From: Clostridiales bacterium VE202-21
GTDB taxonomy: Bacteria > Bacillota > Clostridia > Lachnospirales > Lachnospiraceae
Direction: 5' to 3'
NCBI GenBank assembly: GCA_000509105.1
Contig: BAIF02000050.1
Span: 1 to 35,119, forward strand
Length of the DNA stretch: 35,119 bases
Shown here: positions 24,132-33,574 of the stretch, piece after piece
Position numbering within the stretch: position 1 is the first letter of the stretch
Layout of the letters: every line of letters begins with the position of its first letter
Notes under the pieces: generated by a model
The model's input: the letters and a program-made list of their open reading frames with translations, nothing else
The model's database searches: none
Told to the model about the DNA's origin: nothing
Program-made: the position numbers and the translations under genes

Positions 24132-25844
24132 GTGGAGAAGTGGTTTGTTTCTATGAAGAAGGCGGATTTTAATGGGATTGCTGAGCGGTACCATGTTTCT
24201 CCGATTCTTGCGCGGCTGATTCGGAACCGGGATTTGATGACGGATGAGGAGATTGGGTTTTATCTGCATGGGACGATTGCGGATTTGTATGATGGAATGC
24301 TGATGAGGGATATGGATAAGGCGGTGGAGATTCTGGCGGAGAAGATCCGGGAAGGGGAGGCCATTCGCGTTATTGGGGATTATGATATTGATGGGGTGAA
24401 TGCCACTTATGTGCTGCAGGAAGGGATTTCTAAGCTCGGCGGTGAGGTGGATACGGATATTCCGGACCGGATACGGGATGGGTATGGATTGAACAGGATG
24501 CTGATTGACCGTGCCCTGGAGGACGGTATCGATACGATTGTTACGTGCGATAATGGGATTGCGGCTGCGGAGGAGATTGCTTATGGCAGACAGAAGGGAC
24601 TTACGATTATTGTGACGGATCACCATGAGGTGCCATATCTGGAGGCGGGCGGTGTGAAGGAATATCTGCTGCCCCAGGCGGACGCGGTGGTGGATCCGCA
24701 CCGGGTGGATTGTGAATATCCTTTTAAAGGACTTTGCGGGGCGGCAGTGGCCTACAAACTGGTGGAAGCGCTTTATGAGGTGATGCAGAAAGATGTGGAT
24801 GACATTGATTATCTGATGGAAAATGTGGCCATAGCTACTGTAGGGGATGTGATGGACCTGACCGGTGAAAACCGGATTTTTGTGAAGCAGGGGCTGGAAA
24901 TGCTGAAGCGTACCGGTAATCTTGGACTGAGGGCGCTGATTGAGTGTACGGGAGTGCCTGTGGACAGACTGTCGGCTTATCATATTGGATTTGTGCTGGG
25001 ACCCTGCATTAATGCCAGCGGCCGTCTGGACACGGCAAAACGCGCGCTGGAACTTTTGAATGCTCCGAACCGCAGAGAAGCCGTGATGCTGGCGGAGGAT
25101 CTTAAGGCTCTCAATGACAGCCGCAAGGAGATGACGGAAAAGGGCGTGGAGCAGGCGGTGGAGCAGATTGAGAATACTTCTTTGAAGGAGGATAAGGTTC
25201 TGGTTGTTTATCTTCCGGAGTGCCATGAAAGTATAGCGGGCATCATAGCGGGAAGAATTAAGGAGAGATATTACCGTCCTACCTTCGTGCTCACCCAGGG
25301 CGAGGAGGGTGTGAAAGGCTCCGGGCGGTCTATTGAGTCCTACAATATGTTTGAGGAAATGTGCAGATGCCGGGCGCTGTTTACGAAGTTCGGGGGGCAT
25401 AAGCTGGCAGCAGGGCTGTCCCTGGAGGAGGAAAATGTGGACAGATTCCGTGAGACAATCAATGAGCTGGCTGCGTTATCCGAGGAAGACCTTCTGCCGA
25501 AAGTATCCATAGACATGCAGCTTCCTCTTGCATATGTGACCGAATCGCTGGTATCCGAACTGGAGCTTCTGGAGCCTTTTGGAAAAGGAAATACGAAGCC
25601 CCTGTTCGCGGAAAAGAATCTGAAGGTACTCAGCCCCAGAATTATCGGAAAAAATCAGAATGTTCTGAAATTTCGTGTACAAGACAGGCAGGGAAACCAG
25701 ATGGAGGCAATTTATTTCGGGGATGCGCAGGACTGCCTGGACTACATAAGGCAGAAAGACGAGATGTCGTTTACCTTCTATCCGACTGTGAATGACTATA
25801 TGGGTAAGAGAACACTGCAGATTACTGTTGTAAACTATCAATAG
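24132..25844 (+). CDS. recJ: Single-stranded-DNA exonuclease RecJ
   Basis: This 5'-3' single-strand DNA exonuclease acts in recombination and repair. The 570-aa protein has the DHH phosphoesterase motifs: GDYDIDGV (DYDIDG at 83-88), TCDNG (Asp140), VTDHHEV (Asp163, His164, His165) and VVDPHR. The linker and the DHHA1 domain (CINASGRLD, KGSGRSIESYNMFEEM, KFGGHKLAAGLSL) follow, then an OB-fold end (LLEPFGKGNTKPLFA, LKFRVQDRQGNQMEAIYFG). A GTG start at 24132 is supported by GAGGAGG 7 nt upstream. It is 570 aa, at the short end for RecJ. The adenine phosphoribosyltransferase gene often found between recJ and relA in Clostridia is absent; a terminator and a promoter separate the two. Confidence 0.93.
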   Translation: MEKWFVSMKKADFNGIAERYHVSPILARLIRNRDLMTDEEIGFYLHGTIADLYDGMLMRDMDKAVEILAEKIREGEAIRVIGDYDIDGVNATYVLQEGISKLGGEVDTDIPDRIRDGYGLNRMLIDRALEDGIDTIVTCDNGIAAAEEIAYGRQKGLTIIVTDHHEVPYLEAGGVKEYLLPQADAVVDPHRVDCEYPFKGLCGAAVAYKLVEALYEVMQKDVDDIDYLMENVAIATVGDVMDLTGENRIFVKQGLEMLKRTGNLGLRALIECTGVPVDRLSAYHIGFVLGPCINASGRLDTAKRALELLNAPNRREAVMLAEDLKALNDSRKEMTEKGVEQAVEQIENTSLKEDKVLVVYLPECHESIAGIIAGRIKERYYRPTFVLTQGEEGVKGSGRSIESYNMFEEMCRCRALFTKFGGHKLAAGLSLEEENVDRFRETINELAALSEEDLLPKVSIDMQLPLAYVTESLVSELELLEPFGKGNTKPLFAEKNLKVLSPRIIGKNQNVLKFRVQDRQGNQMEAIYFGDAQDCLDYIRQKDEMSFTFYPTVNDYMGKRTLQITVVNYQ

Positions 25845-25869
25845 GCCAATTTCAATGGGCAGGATGCGT

Positions 25870-25895
25870 AACAGTTCAGGCTTGCCTGAACTGTT
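25870..25895 (+). terminator. Terminator after recJ
   Basis: An 11-bp perfect stem (AACAGTTCAGG paired with CCTGAACTGTT) with a CTTG loop is followed by GCCGATTTTATGTGTTTTT. It begins 25 nt after the recJ stop. Confidence 0.7.
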
Positions 25896-25937
25896 GCCGA
25901 TTTTATGTGTTTTTGCGTCTATTTATGGGGAAATAGT

Positions 25938-25965
25938 TTGAAAATTGTTAAAATAATGTTATACT
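25938..25965 (+). promoter_or_regulatory. Promoter of the relA-aspS block
   Basis: TTGAAA (25938-25943) and TATACT (25960-25965) are 16 nt apart. They lie 41 nt before the relA start. This is the only good promoter seen in front of the tightly packed relA, MBL, hemZ, hisS run. Confidence 0.65.
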
Positions 25966-26006
25966 TAAGGGTATGAAACTTACCATAGAAGAAAGGGGGA
26001 ATTGAT

Positions 26007-28310
26007 ATGGCGGGAACTCCGGAATATGAATTACTGAATAAAAACCTGGAGATTGTGGATGGGCATGCTGTGAAAGCACCCGAAGATTATCAAGACCCTG
26101 AACAATTATATCAGGCTTTGATAGCCAGAGTCAGGAAGTATCACCCATCCGCAGATATTACCCTGATTGAGAAGGCCTATAGGACGGCTAAAAGCGCGCA
26201 TAAGGACCAGGCGCGTAAGTCAGGCGAACCGTATATTATACATCCTCTCTGGGTGGGCATTATACTCGCCGATCTGGAGATGGATAAGGAGACAATCGTT
26301 GCAGGTATGCTGCACGATGCCGTGGAAGACACGGAAATGACACTGGAGGATGTGGCAAGAGAGTTCGGCGAGGAAGTAGCGCTTCTGGTCGATGGGGTCA
26401 CGAAACTGGGACAGTTATCCTACTCCCAGGATAAGCTGGAGGTTCAGGCGGAGAATCTGCGTAAGATGTTTCTGGCCATGGCGAAGGATATCCGTGTGAT
26501 CATTATTAAGCTGGCGGACCGGCTGCACAATATGCGTACACTGGAGTTTATGACTCCGGCCAAGCAGAAGGAAAAAGCCCGGGAGACGATGGACATTTAC
26601 GCTCCGATTGCACACCGGCTCGGTATTTCCAAGATTAAGACGGAACTGGATGACCTGTCGCTGAAGTATTCCCAGCCGGAAGTGTATTTTGACCTGGTGC
26701 GGGATCTGAATGAGCGCAAGACTGAGAGGGAGGAGTTTGTACAGCAGATTGTGGCTGAGGTTTCCACCCATATGAAAAACTCTCACATCGAGGCGAAGGT
26801 ATATGGCCGGGTCAAGCATTTTTTCAGTATTTATAAAAAGATGGTAAACCAGAATAAGACGCTGGATCAGGTATATGATCTGTTTGCTGTGCGCATCATT
26901 GTGGATTCGGTTAAGGACTGCTATGCTGCGCTTGGCGTGATTCATGAGATGTACACGCCCATACCGGGGCGTTTTAAAGACTATATTGCCATGCCGAAAG
27001 CAAATATGTACCAGTCCCTCCATACAACGCTGATGGGACCTTCCGGGCAGCCTTTTGAGATACAGATCCGCACGGAAGAGATGCACAAGACGGCAGAATT
27101 CGGAATCGCGGCGCACTGGAAGTATAAAGAAGGCGGTGCCGGAAAGAGCGTGAAAGCGCAGGAAGAAGAAAAGCTGAGCTGGCTGCGCCAGATTCTGGAG
27201 TGGCAGCGTGATATGTCGGATAACCGGGAGTTTTTAAGCCTGCTAAAAGGCGACCTGGACTTATTTGCAGAGGATGTATATTGCTTTACCCCCAACGGGG
27301 ACGTAAAGAATCTGCCTAACGGTTCCACTCCGGTGGATTTCGCATATGCGATCCATAGTGCGGTGGGGAATAAGATGGTGGGTGCCAGGGTGAACGGGAA
27401 GCTGGTCAATATTGACTATAAGATACAGAACGGGGACAGAATTGAGATTCTGACCTCTCAGAATTCCAAGGGGCCCAGCCGGGACTGGCTGAATATTGTC
27501 AAAAGCACCCAGGCGAAGAACAAGATTAACCAGTGGTTTAAGAGAGAATTTAAAGAAGACAATATCATCAGGGGAAAAGAGCTGATCGCTGCCTACTGCA
27601 AGACAAAGTCTATCAATCCGCAGAATATCATGAAATCGAAATATCAGCAGATTGTACAGCAGAAGTACGGATTCCGTGATTGGGATGCGGTGCTGGCGGC
27701 GCTCGGACACGGCGGTGTGAAGGAAGGCCAGGTCGTGAACCGCCTTGTGGAGGAGTATGAGAAAGAACATAAGAAAGAGATCACGGATGAAACTATCCTG
27801 GAGAAGATCTCCGAGGCGAATAATCAGAAGGTGCATATCGCTAAGTCCAGGAGCGGGATCGTGGTCAAGGGAATCGATGATATGGCGGTGCGTTTTTCCA
27901 AGTGCTGTAATCCGGTGCCCGGAGATGAGATTGTTGGTTTTGTCACCAGGGGACGGGGGATGTCGATTCACAGGACGGACTGTGTGAACATGATTCATCT
28001 CTCCGAGACCGAGCGTGAGCGGCTGATTGATGCCGAGTGGGAAGAGACGGCAGCGGAAGAAAACGGCGGACAGTATCTGGCGGAACTGAAGATGTTTGCC
28101 CATGACAGGCAGGGGCTTTTGATGGAGATTTCCAAGATTTTCACAGAGGCTAAGATTGATGTGAAGTCTATGAATATTAGAACGAGCAAGAAGGGAACGG
28201 CTTCTCTGGATATGGGATTTATTGTCCATGGCAGAGAGGAACTGAACCGGGTAATTGAGAAGCTGCGCCAGATTGAAGGCGTGATGGATATTGAAAGGAC
28301 GGCGGGGTAG
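26007..28310 (+). CDS. relA: Bifunctional (p)ppGpp synthetase/hydrolase RelA/SpoT
   Basis: This is the stringent-response enzyme that makes and degrades (p)ppGpp. The 767-aa protein has, in order: an HD hydrolase domain with intact GMLHDAVEDTE (His103-Asp104) and KLADRLHNMRTL; a synthetase domain with YGRVKHFFSIYKKM, DLFAVRIIV and GRFKDYIAMPKANMYQSLHTTL; a TGS domain (VYCFTPNGDVKNLPNGSTPVDFAY); a Zn-finger-like segment (VRFSKCCNPVPGDEIVGFVTRGRGMSIHRTDC); and a C-terminal ACT domain (about 690-767). Both catalytic sites look active. About 40 N-terminal residues precede the HD domain. AAAGGGGG precedes the ATG, and the next gene starts 4 nt after the stop. Confidence 0.95.
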   Translation: MAGTPEYELLNKNLEIVDGHAVKAPEDYQDPEQLYQALIARVRKYHPSADITLIEKAYRTAKSAHKDQARKSGEPYIIHPLWVGIILADLEMDKETIVAGMLHDAVEDTEMTLEDVAREFGEEVALLVDGVTKLGQLSYSQDKLEVQAENLRKMFLAMAKDIRVIIIKLADRLHNMRTLEFMTPAKQKEKARETMDIYAPIAHRLGISKIKTELDDLSLKYSQPEVYFDLVRDLNERKTEREEFVQQIVAEVSTHMKNSHIEAKVYGRVKHFFSIYKKMVNQNKTLDQVYDLFAVRIIVDSVKDCYAALGVIHEMYTPIPGRFKDYIAMPKANMYQSLHTTLMGPSGQPFEIQIRTEEMHKTAEFGIAAHWKYKEGGAGKSVKAQEEEKLSWLRQILEWQRDMSDNREFLSLLKGDLDLFAEDVYCFTPNGDVKNLPNGSTPVDFAYAIHSAVGNKMVGARVNGKLVNIDYKIQNGDRIEILTSQNSKGPSRDWLNIVKSTQAKNKINQWFKREFKEDNIIRGKELIAAYCKTKSINPQNIMKSKYQQIVQQKYGFRDWDAVLAALGHGGVKEGQVVNRLVEEYEKEHKKEITDETILEKISEANNQKVHIAKSRSGIVVKGIDDMAVRFSKCCNPVPGDEIVGFVTRGRGMSIHRTDCVNMIHLSETERERLIDAEWEETAAEENGGQYLAELKMFAHDRQGLLMEISKIFTEAKIDVKSMNIRTSKKGTASLDMGFIVHGREELNRVIEKLRQIEGVMDIERTAG

Positions 28311-28314
28311 AGCG

Positions 28315-28935
28315 ATGAAGGTAGAGAAGTTTGTTATTGGAATGATCCAGACGAATTGTTATCTTGTTCAGAATGAAGAATCAAAGGAATGTTTTCTGGT
28401 GGATCCGGCTATCTGTCCGGAAGAGCTGGTGAGCCATATAAAAAGCGAGGGACTTGAGCTGAAGGCAATTCTGCTGACACACGGGCATTTTGACCATATT
28501 ATGGGGATTGATGGATTCCTGAAGGAATTTCCGGTTCCCGTTTATGCACACGAGGAGGAGCAGGGGCTGCTAAATGATGCCGTGCTGAATGCCTCGGCAG
28601 AATATGGACCAGGCTATACTTTTTCAGGTGCCGAGTATTTAAAAGACGGCCAGAAGCTGACAGCTGCAGGGATGGAGATCGAGGTGCTGTATACGCCGGG
28701 ACATACAATCGGCGGATGCTGTTACTATATTCCTGCGGAAGGTGTACTGTTCAGCGGGGATACCCTGTTCTGGACTTCCATCGGCAGAGGGGATCTGCCC
28801 ACAGGAAGCTACAGCGAGCTTGTGCGGTCCATTCAGGATAAGCTGATGCGCCTTCCCGGGAAGACTAAAGTTTATCCGGGGCATATGCAGGAGACTTCGA
28901 TTGGTTTTGAGAAGATACACAATCCGTTTATTTGA
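28315..28935 (+). CDS. Metallo-beta-lactamase-fold hydrolase, glyoxalase II-like
   Basis: The 206-aa protein belongs to the YcbL/glyoxalase II-like group. The metal-binding motif THGHFDH is at residues 55-61, with further ligands in YTPGHTIGGCCYY, FSGDTLF and VYPGHM. It may hydrolyse a thioester or glutathione/bacillithiol-type conjugate; the true substrate is unknown. It is part of the relA-hisS block, a stable neighbour of relA and hemZ in Clostridia. ATG 28315 starts the conserved product MKVEKFVIGMIQTNCYL, while an earlier in-frame start inside relA at 28291 would add eight unconserved residues. Confidence 0.88.
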   Translation: MKVEKFVIGMIQTNCYLVQNEESKECFLVDPAICPEELVSHIKSEGLELKAILLTHGHFDHIMGIDGFLKEFPVPVYAHEEEQGLLNDAVLNASAEYGPGYTFSGAEYLKDGQKLTAAGMEIEVLYTPGHTIGGCCYYIPAEGVLFSGDTLFWTSIGRGDLPTGSYSELVRSIQDKLMRLPGKTKVYPGHMQETSIGFEKIHNPFI

Positions 28936-29019
28936 TATGGCAAATTCGGTTGGAATTCTCTGTACCGCATTGTCAGCAACTCTCCAAAAATAACTTATAG
29001 TCAGGAATTTGAGTTTATT

Positions 29020-30447
29020 ATGATAGAGATCAGCAGTAATGATACATTGTATATGTACAATTTGTACCATATCGTAAAAGCCTTTTTTCCGAATGAGGAA
29101 ATCAGGCAGAAGGTGGATGACAGGCAAGAACCTCTGGTAAGACTAGTGTTGGAAGGGGGCTCTTGCTTTTCCATTACGAAGGAGCAAGCCGGGCATTCCG
29201 GGGACCGGCAGGAGATGAAACGTCATGTGACAAAACGGATCTATGATTATCTCAGCAGCGTGACCGGGAGGGCGCTTGCCTGGGGAATGCTGACCGGCGT
29301 CAGGCCGACGAAGCTGGCGATGCAGAAGCTGGAAAACGGTATGAGCCAAGAGGAGACGATCAGATTTCTGGAGGATGTATTTGGGGTCAGTCCCCAAAAA
29401 GCAGCGCTTGGATGTGAGATTGCGCAGCGCGAGAGGGAACTCCTGGGGCGGCTGGACTGCCAAAATGGCTGGAGCCTTTATGTAGGTATCCCATTCTGCC
29501 CCAGCATTTGCTCATACTGCTCCTTTGGCTCGTCCCCGCTTAACCGGTGGGCTGACAAGATGGATCTGTATATGGACGCCCTGTGTAAAGAGGTGTCGGC
29601 CATCGGCAGGGCGGCAGCGGGCCGAAAGCTGAATACCATTTATATCGGGGGAGGCACCCCGACCACGCTCCACGCAGCGCAGCTTGATCAGCTGCTAAGC
29701 CTTTTGGAGGAGGAATTTTCTTTTGACAATCTGCTGGAATTCACGGTAGAAGCGGGAAGACCGGACAGTATTACTGTTGAAAAGTTAGAGGTACTGGCGC
29801 GTCATCCGGTGACCCGGATTTCGGTGAATCCGCAGACCATGCAGCAGAAGACGCTGGATGCAGTTGGAAGAAGGCACAGTGCCCAGGACGTGAAAGACGT
29901 GTTTTGGCAGGCCAGGAGAATGGGATTTACGAATATTAATATGGACTTGATTGCAGGGCTCCCCGGAGAGGACGCCGCGGATATGCGTGATACGCTCAGA
30001 CAGATCGAGGAACTCGGGCCGGACAGTCTTACGGTTCACTCGCTTGCAATCAAAAGAGCCGCAAAGTTTGGGCAGGAGAACCGGGAGATAGACCTTCATT
30101 CCGGGATTGAGCAGATGATGGAAGAGTGCGCTGCATCCGCGGAAAGGATGGGCCTTTTACCCTACTATCTGTACCGTCAGAAGAATATTGCAGGAAATTT
30201 TGAAAATGTTGGCTATGCAAAGGTTGACAAAGCCGGAATATACAATATACTAATTATGGAAGAAAAGCAGACAATCCTTGCCGCCGGGGCCGGTGCTTCC
30301 ACGAAAATTGTGCTGCCGGAGAAGATTACCTTGGAGAACGGCAGGCAGACAAGCCTGGTAAGAATTGAAAATGTGAAGGATATTGCGGAGTATATCGGCC
30401 GCATTGATGAAATGATAGAGAGAAAAGGAGAATGGTTATGGCGTTAA
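29020..30447 (+). CDS. hemZ: HemZ-type radical-SAM coproporphyrinogen III oxidase-like protein
   Basis: The 475-aa protein is a HemN-family radical-SAM enzyme of the HemZ subgroup. It has a family-specific N-terminal domain (about 1-145, including RALAWGMLTGVRPTKLAM), then the cluster-binding motif CPSICSYC (Cys160, Cys164, Cys167), IYIGGGTPTTLHAAQLDQLL, TVEAGRPDSI, RISVNPQTM and NMDLIAGLPGED. HemZ is proposed to oxidise coproporphyrinogen without oxygen, but several HemN-like proteins have other jobs and no other haem gene is near. The ribosome site is weak. The end overlaps the hisS start by 10 bp. Nothing is seen in the 84-nt gap before it. Confidence 0.88.
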   Translation: MIEISSNDTLYMYNLYHIVKAFFPNEEIRQKVDDRQEPLVRLVLEGGSCFSITKEQAGHSGDRQEMKRHVTKRIYDYLSSVTGRALAWGMLTGVRPTKLAMQKLENGMSQEETIRFLEDVFGVSPQKAALGCEIAQRERELLGRLDCQNGWSLYVGIPFCPSICSYCSFGSSPLNRWADKMDLYMDALCKEVSAIGRAAAGRKLNTIYIGGGTPTTLHAAQLDQLLSLLEEEFSFDNLLEFTVEAGRPDSITVEKLEVLARHPVTRISVNPQTMQQKTLDAVGRRHSAQDVKDVFWQARRMGFTNINMDLIAGLPGEDAADMRDTLRQIEELGPDSLTVHSLAIKRAAKFGQENREIDLHSGIEQMMEECAASAERMGLLPYYLYRQKNIAGNFENVGYAKVDKAGIYNILIMEEKQTILAAGAGASTKIVLPEKITLENGRQTSLVRIENVKDIAEYIGRIDEMIERKGEWLWR

Positions 30448-31703
30448 AGAAAAAACCGGTTACCGGAATGAAGGACATGATGCCCGGAGAAATGGAAATC
30501 AGAGATTATTGTATCGGGCTCATTAAGGAAACATACAAGGCATTCGGATTTTCATCGATCGAGACCCCCTGCGTGGAGCATCTTGAAAATCTGTGCAGCA
30601 AACAGGGCGGAGATAATGAAAAGCTGATTTTTAAGATCCTGAAAAGAGGAGAAAAGCTGAAAATTGATGCGGCCCGGGACGAGGCGGATCTTGTGGACGG
30701 CGGCCTGCGCTATGACCTGACTGTGCCGTTGTGCCGTTATTACTCCAACAATGCGAACGACCTGCCATCCCCTTTTAAGGCGTTGCAGATGGGAAATGTA
30801 TGGCGTGCCGACAGACCTCAGAGAGGGCGTTTTCGCCAGTTTATGCAGTGCGATATTGATATTTTAGGAGAGCCGGGCAACCTGGCAGAGATCGAATTGA
30901 TCCTTGCCACGTCTACCCTGCTTGGAAAGCTGGATTTTAAAAACTTTACCATCCGCATCAATGACAGAAGATTTTTAAAGGCAATGGCAGCGTACAGCGG
31001 ATTTCAGGAAGCAGACTATGAGAATGTTTTCATCACACTGGACAAGATGGACAAGATCGGCATGGACGGTGTGGCGGCGGAATTAGAGGATTGCGGTTAT
31101 GCGAAAGAATCGGTGGAAAAATATCTTCAGTTATTTAAAGAAATTACAGGGGACGTGGAAGGCGTACGCTACTGCAAAGAGAAGCTGGAAGGCTTTCTCG
31201 AGAATGAAGCGGCGGCTTCGCTGGAAATGATTATTACAAGTGTAGAAAGCGCGAAGGAAGCGGATTTCAGAATCACGTTTGACCCCACCTTGGTGCGCGG
31301 CATGTCCTATTATACCGGAACTATATTCGAAATTTCCATGGATGAGTTCGGAGGCTCCGTTGGAGGAGGAGGACGCTACGATGAGATGATCGGAAAATTC
31401 ACCGGGCAGAATACCCCGGCGGTAGGATTCTCCATCGGATTCGAGCGGATTGTCATGTTATTGCTGGAACGGGGCTATCAGGTGCCTTCCAGCCGGGATA
31501 AAAAGGCATTTTTAATCGAGAAAAACATGCCCCAGGAAGGTATGCTGAAAGTGCTGAACCTGGCAAAAGCAGAGCGCGCGGCAGGGCGGCAGGTCATGAT
31601 CGCCAATATGAAGAAGAACAAAAAGTTCCAGAAGGAACAGCTGACAGAACAGGGATACGGAGACATCGTAGAATGTTATCGGGATTCCATAGATACTCTC
31701 TAA
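30438..31703 (+). CDS. hisS: Histidyl-tRNA synthetase
   Basis: This class II aminoacyl-tRNA synthetase charges tRNA-His. The 421-aa protein has motif 2 (VWRADRPQRGRFRQFMQCDIDILG), the histidine-binding segments (LVRGMSYYTGTIFE, GGGGRYDEM) and motif 3 (AVGFSIGFERIVMLL), followed by the anticodon-binding domain (about 330-421). ATG 30438 was chosen because AAAAGGAG (30423-30430) sits 7 nt upstream; an ATG at 30432 is only 1 nt away. It overlaps hemZ and is followed by aspS after a 34-bp palindrome. No T-box leader precedes it, so it is not controlled here by its own tRNA. Confidence 0.95.
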   Translation: MALKKKPVTGMKDMMPGEMEIRDYCIGLIKETYKAFGFSSIETPCVEHLENLCSKQGGDNEKLIFKILKRGEKLKIDAARDEADLVDGGLRYDLTVPLCRYYSNNANDLPSPFKALQMGNVWRADRPQRGRFRQFMQCDIDILGEPGNLAEIELILATSTLLGKLDFKNFTIRINDRRFLKAMAAYSGFQEADYENVFITLDKMDKIGMDGVAAELEDCGYAKESVEKYLQLFKEITGDVEGVRYCKEKLEGFLENEAAASLEMIITSVESAKEADFRITFDPTLVRGMSYYTGTIFEISMDEFGGSVGGGGRYDEMIGKFTGQNTPAVGFSIGFERIVMLLLERGYQVPSSRDKKAFLIEKNMPQEGMLKVLNLAKAERAAGRQVMIANMKKNKKFQKEQLTEQGYGDIVECYRDSIDTL

Positions 31704-31722
31704 ATGTGAAAAAAGTGTGAAC

Positions 31723-31756
31723 GGGGTCTGACCCTTTTGCAAAGGGGTCAGACCCC
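31723..31756. repeat. 34-bp palindrome, short family, copy 2
   Basis: This is nearly identical to the palindrome at 14957-14992: arms GGGGTCTGACCC around TTTTGCAAAG with one unmatched position. It lies between hisS and aspS. If it terminates or processes RNA it would uncouple the two synthetase genes. Confidence 0.88.
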
Positions 31757-31779
31757 TATGAAGAAAGGATGAATAGGAT

Positions 31780-33563
31780 ATGGCTGAATCAATGAAAGGA
31801 TTAAAGAGAACCCACCGCTGCGGTGAGTTGTCCAGTGCAAATATCGGCGAGATGGTAACGGTTATGGGCTGGGTGCAGAAGAACAGAAACAAGGGTGGGA
31901 TTGTGTTTGTGGACCTGAGAGACCGTTCCGGTATTCTGCAGATTGTGTTTGAGGGGGAGGATAAGTCTGCCCTGATCGATAAAGCGGCGAAGCTGCGCAG
32001 TGAGTTTGTAATTGCGGTTGTGGGCAGGGTGGAAGCGCGCAGCGGCGCTGTGAATGAAAACCTTGCAACAGGAGAGATTGAAATCAGGGCGGATGAACTG
32101 CGAATCCTTTCCGAATCAGAGACACCTCCGTTCCCGATTGAAGAGAACAGCAAAACAAAGGAAGAACTCCGCCTGAAATACAGATATCTGGATCTGAGAA
32201 GGCCGGATCTGCAGAAAAACCTGATTATGAGAAGCCGGATTGCTACTCTTACCAGACAGTTCCTTTCCGAAGAGGGATTTCTGGAGATCGAGACTCCGAT
32301 ACTCGGTAAGAGCACTCCGGAGGGCGCAAGGGACTACCTGGTGCCGAGCCGTGTTCATCCGGGCAGTTTTTACGGGCTTCCCCAGTCACCGCAGCTTTTT
32401 AAGCAGCTGCTGATGTGTTCGGGTTATGACCGCTATTTCCAGATCGCAAAATGTTTCCGCGATGAGGATCTCCGTGCGGACAGACAGCCGGAGTTTACCC
32501 AGATCGATATGGAGCTTTCCTTTGTGGACGTAGACGATGTGATTGATGTAAATGAAAGACTTCTTGCAAGACTCTTTAAAGAGGTGCTGGATGTGGATGT
32601 AGCGCTGCCTATTCCAAGAATGACATGGCAGGAGGCGATGGACCGTTACGGTTCCGACAAGCCGGATACCCGTTTCGGCATGGAGCTCGTGGATGTGACA
32701 GAAGTGGTCAAAGACTGTGATTTCGTTGTATTCAAAGGCGCCGTGGGGAATGGAGGGACAGTCCGGGGCATCAATGCCAAAGGCCAGGGCGCATGCCGCG
32801 CAAGAAGATCGATAAACTGGTCGACTTTGCAAAAGACTTTGGTGCTAAGGGACTTGCCTATATTGCATTGCAGGAGGATGGCAGCATGAAGTCTTCCTTT
32901 GCCAAATTCATGACAGAGGATGAAATGCAGGGCCTCGTACGGGCAATGTCCGGCGAACCGGGGGATCTGCTGCTCTTTGCGGCCGATCAGAATAAGGTTG
33001 TATGGGACGTTCTGGGAAATCTCCGCCTGGAAATTGCAAGACAGACGGAAATCCTGGATAAGAATGAGTACAAGTTTGTGTGGATCACGGAATTCCCGCT
33101 GCTCGAATGGAGCGAGGAGCAGAACCGCTATGTGGCAATGCACCATCCGTTCACCATGCCGATGGAAGAGGATCTGCAGTATATAGACTCTGATCCCGGC
33201 AGAGTACGCGCAAAGGCATACGATATCGTGCTGAGCGGAAATGAAATCGGAGGCGGCAGTGTCCGAATATTCCAGAATGACGTGCAGGAGAAAATGTTCG
33301 AGGTGCTTGGATTTACAAAAGAACAGGCCCATGAGCAGTTCGGCTTCCTTCTGGACGCTTTTAAATATGGAGTTCCGCCTCACGCAGGACTGGCATACGG
33401 ACTGGACCGTATGGTGATGCTAATGGCAAAAGAAGACAGCATCCGTGATGTAATGGCCTTCCCGAAGGTAAAAGACGCTTCCTGCCTGATGACAGAAGCG
33501 CCGAATATTGTGGATGAAAAACAGCTGGGAGAACTGGGACTGGAACTTAAAAGCGCTGAATAG
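31780..33563 (+). pseudogene. aspS: Aspartyl-tRNA synthetase, single frameshift near 32792
   Basis: The first frame runs from 31780 to a stop at 32889. The second, one base short, begins inside it and ends at 33563. Joined near 32791-32793 (GGGCGCATGCC, probably a lost A or C before ATG), they restore GQGAMPRKKIDKLVDFAK and a 594-aa protein, the normal bacterial AspRS length. It has the OB-fold tRNA-binding domain (VMGWVQKNRNKGGIVFVDLRDRSG), class II motifs (LIMRSRIATLTRQFL, YFQIAKCFRDEDLRADRQPEFTQID), the bacterial GAD insertion spanning the break, and motif 3 (GLAYGLDRMVMLM). Because this enzyme is normally essential and both parts are intact, a sequence error is the likely cause. Confidence 0.88.
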
Positions 33564-33574
33564 GAAGGTGGACC

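Noticed and set aside
24024..25400. Long minus-strand open frame of 458 codons over recJ
   Set aside because: It is fully antisense to recJ, has an abnormal His- and Leu-rich composition and no recognisable domain or ribosome site.
27261..28229. Minus-strand open frame of 322 codons over relA
   Set aside because: It is a shadow of relA, which has clear conserved domains on the other strand.
31704..31779. T-box leader before aspS
   Set aside because: The 76-nt gap holds only the 34-bp palindrome; no specifier loop or T-box sequence is present.
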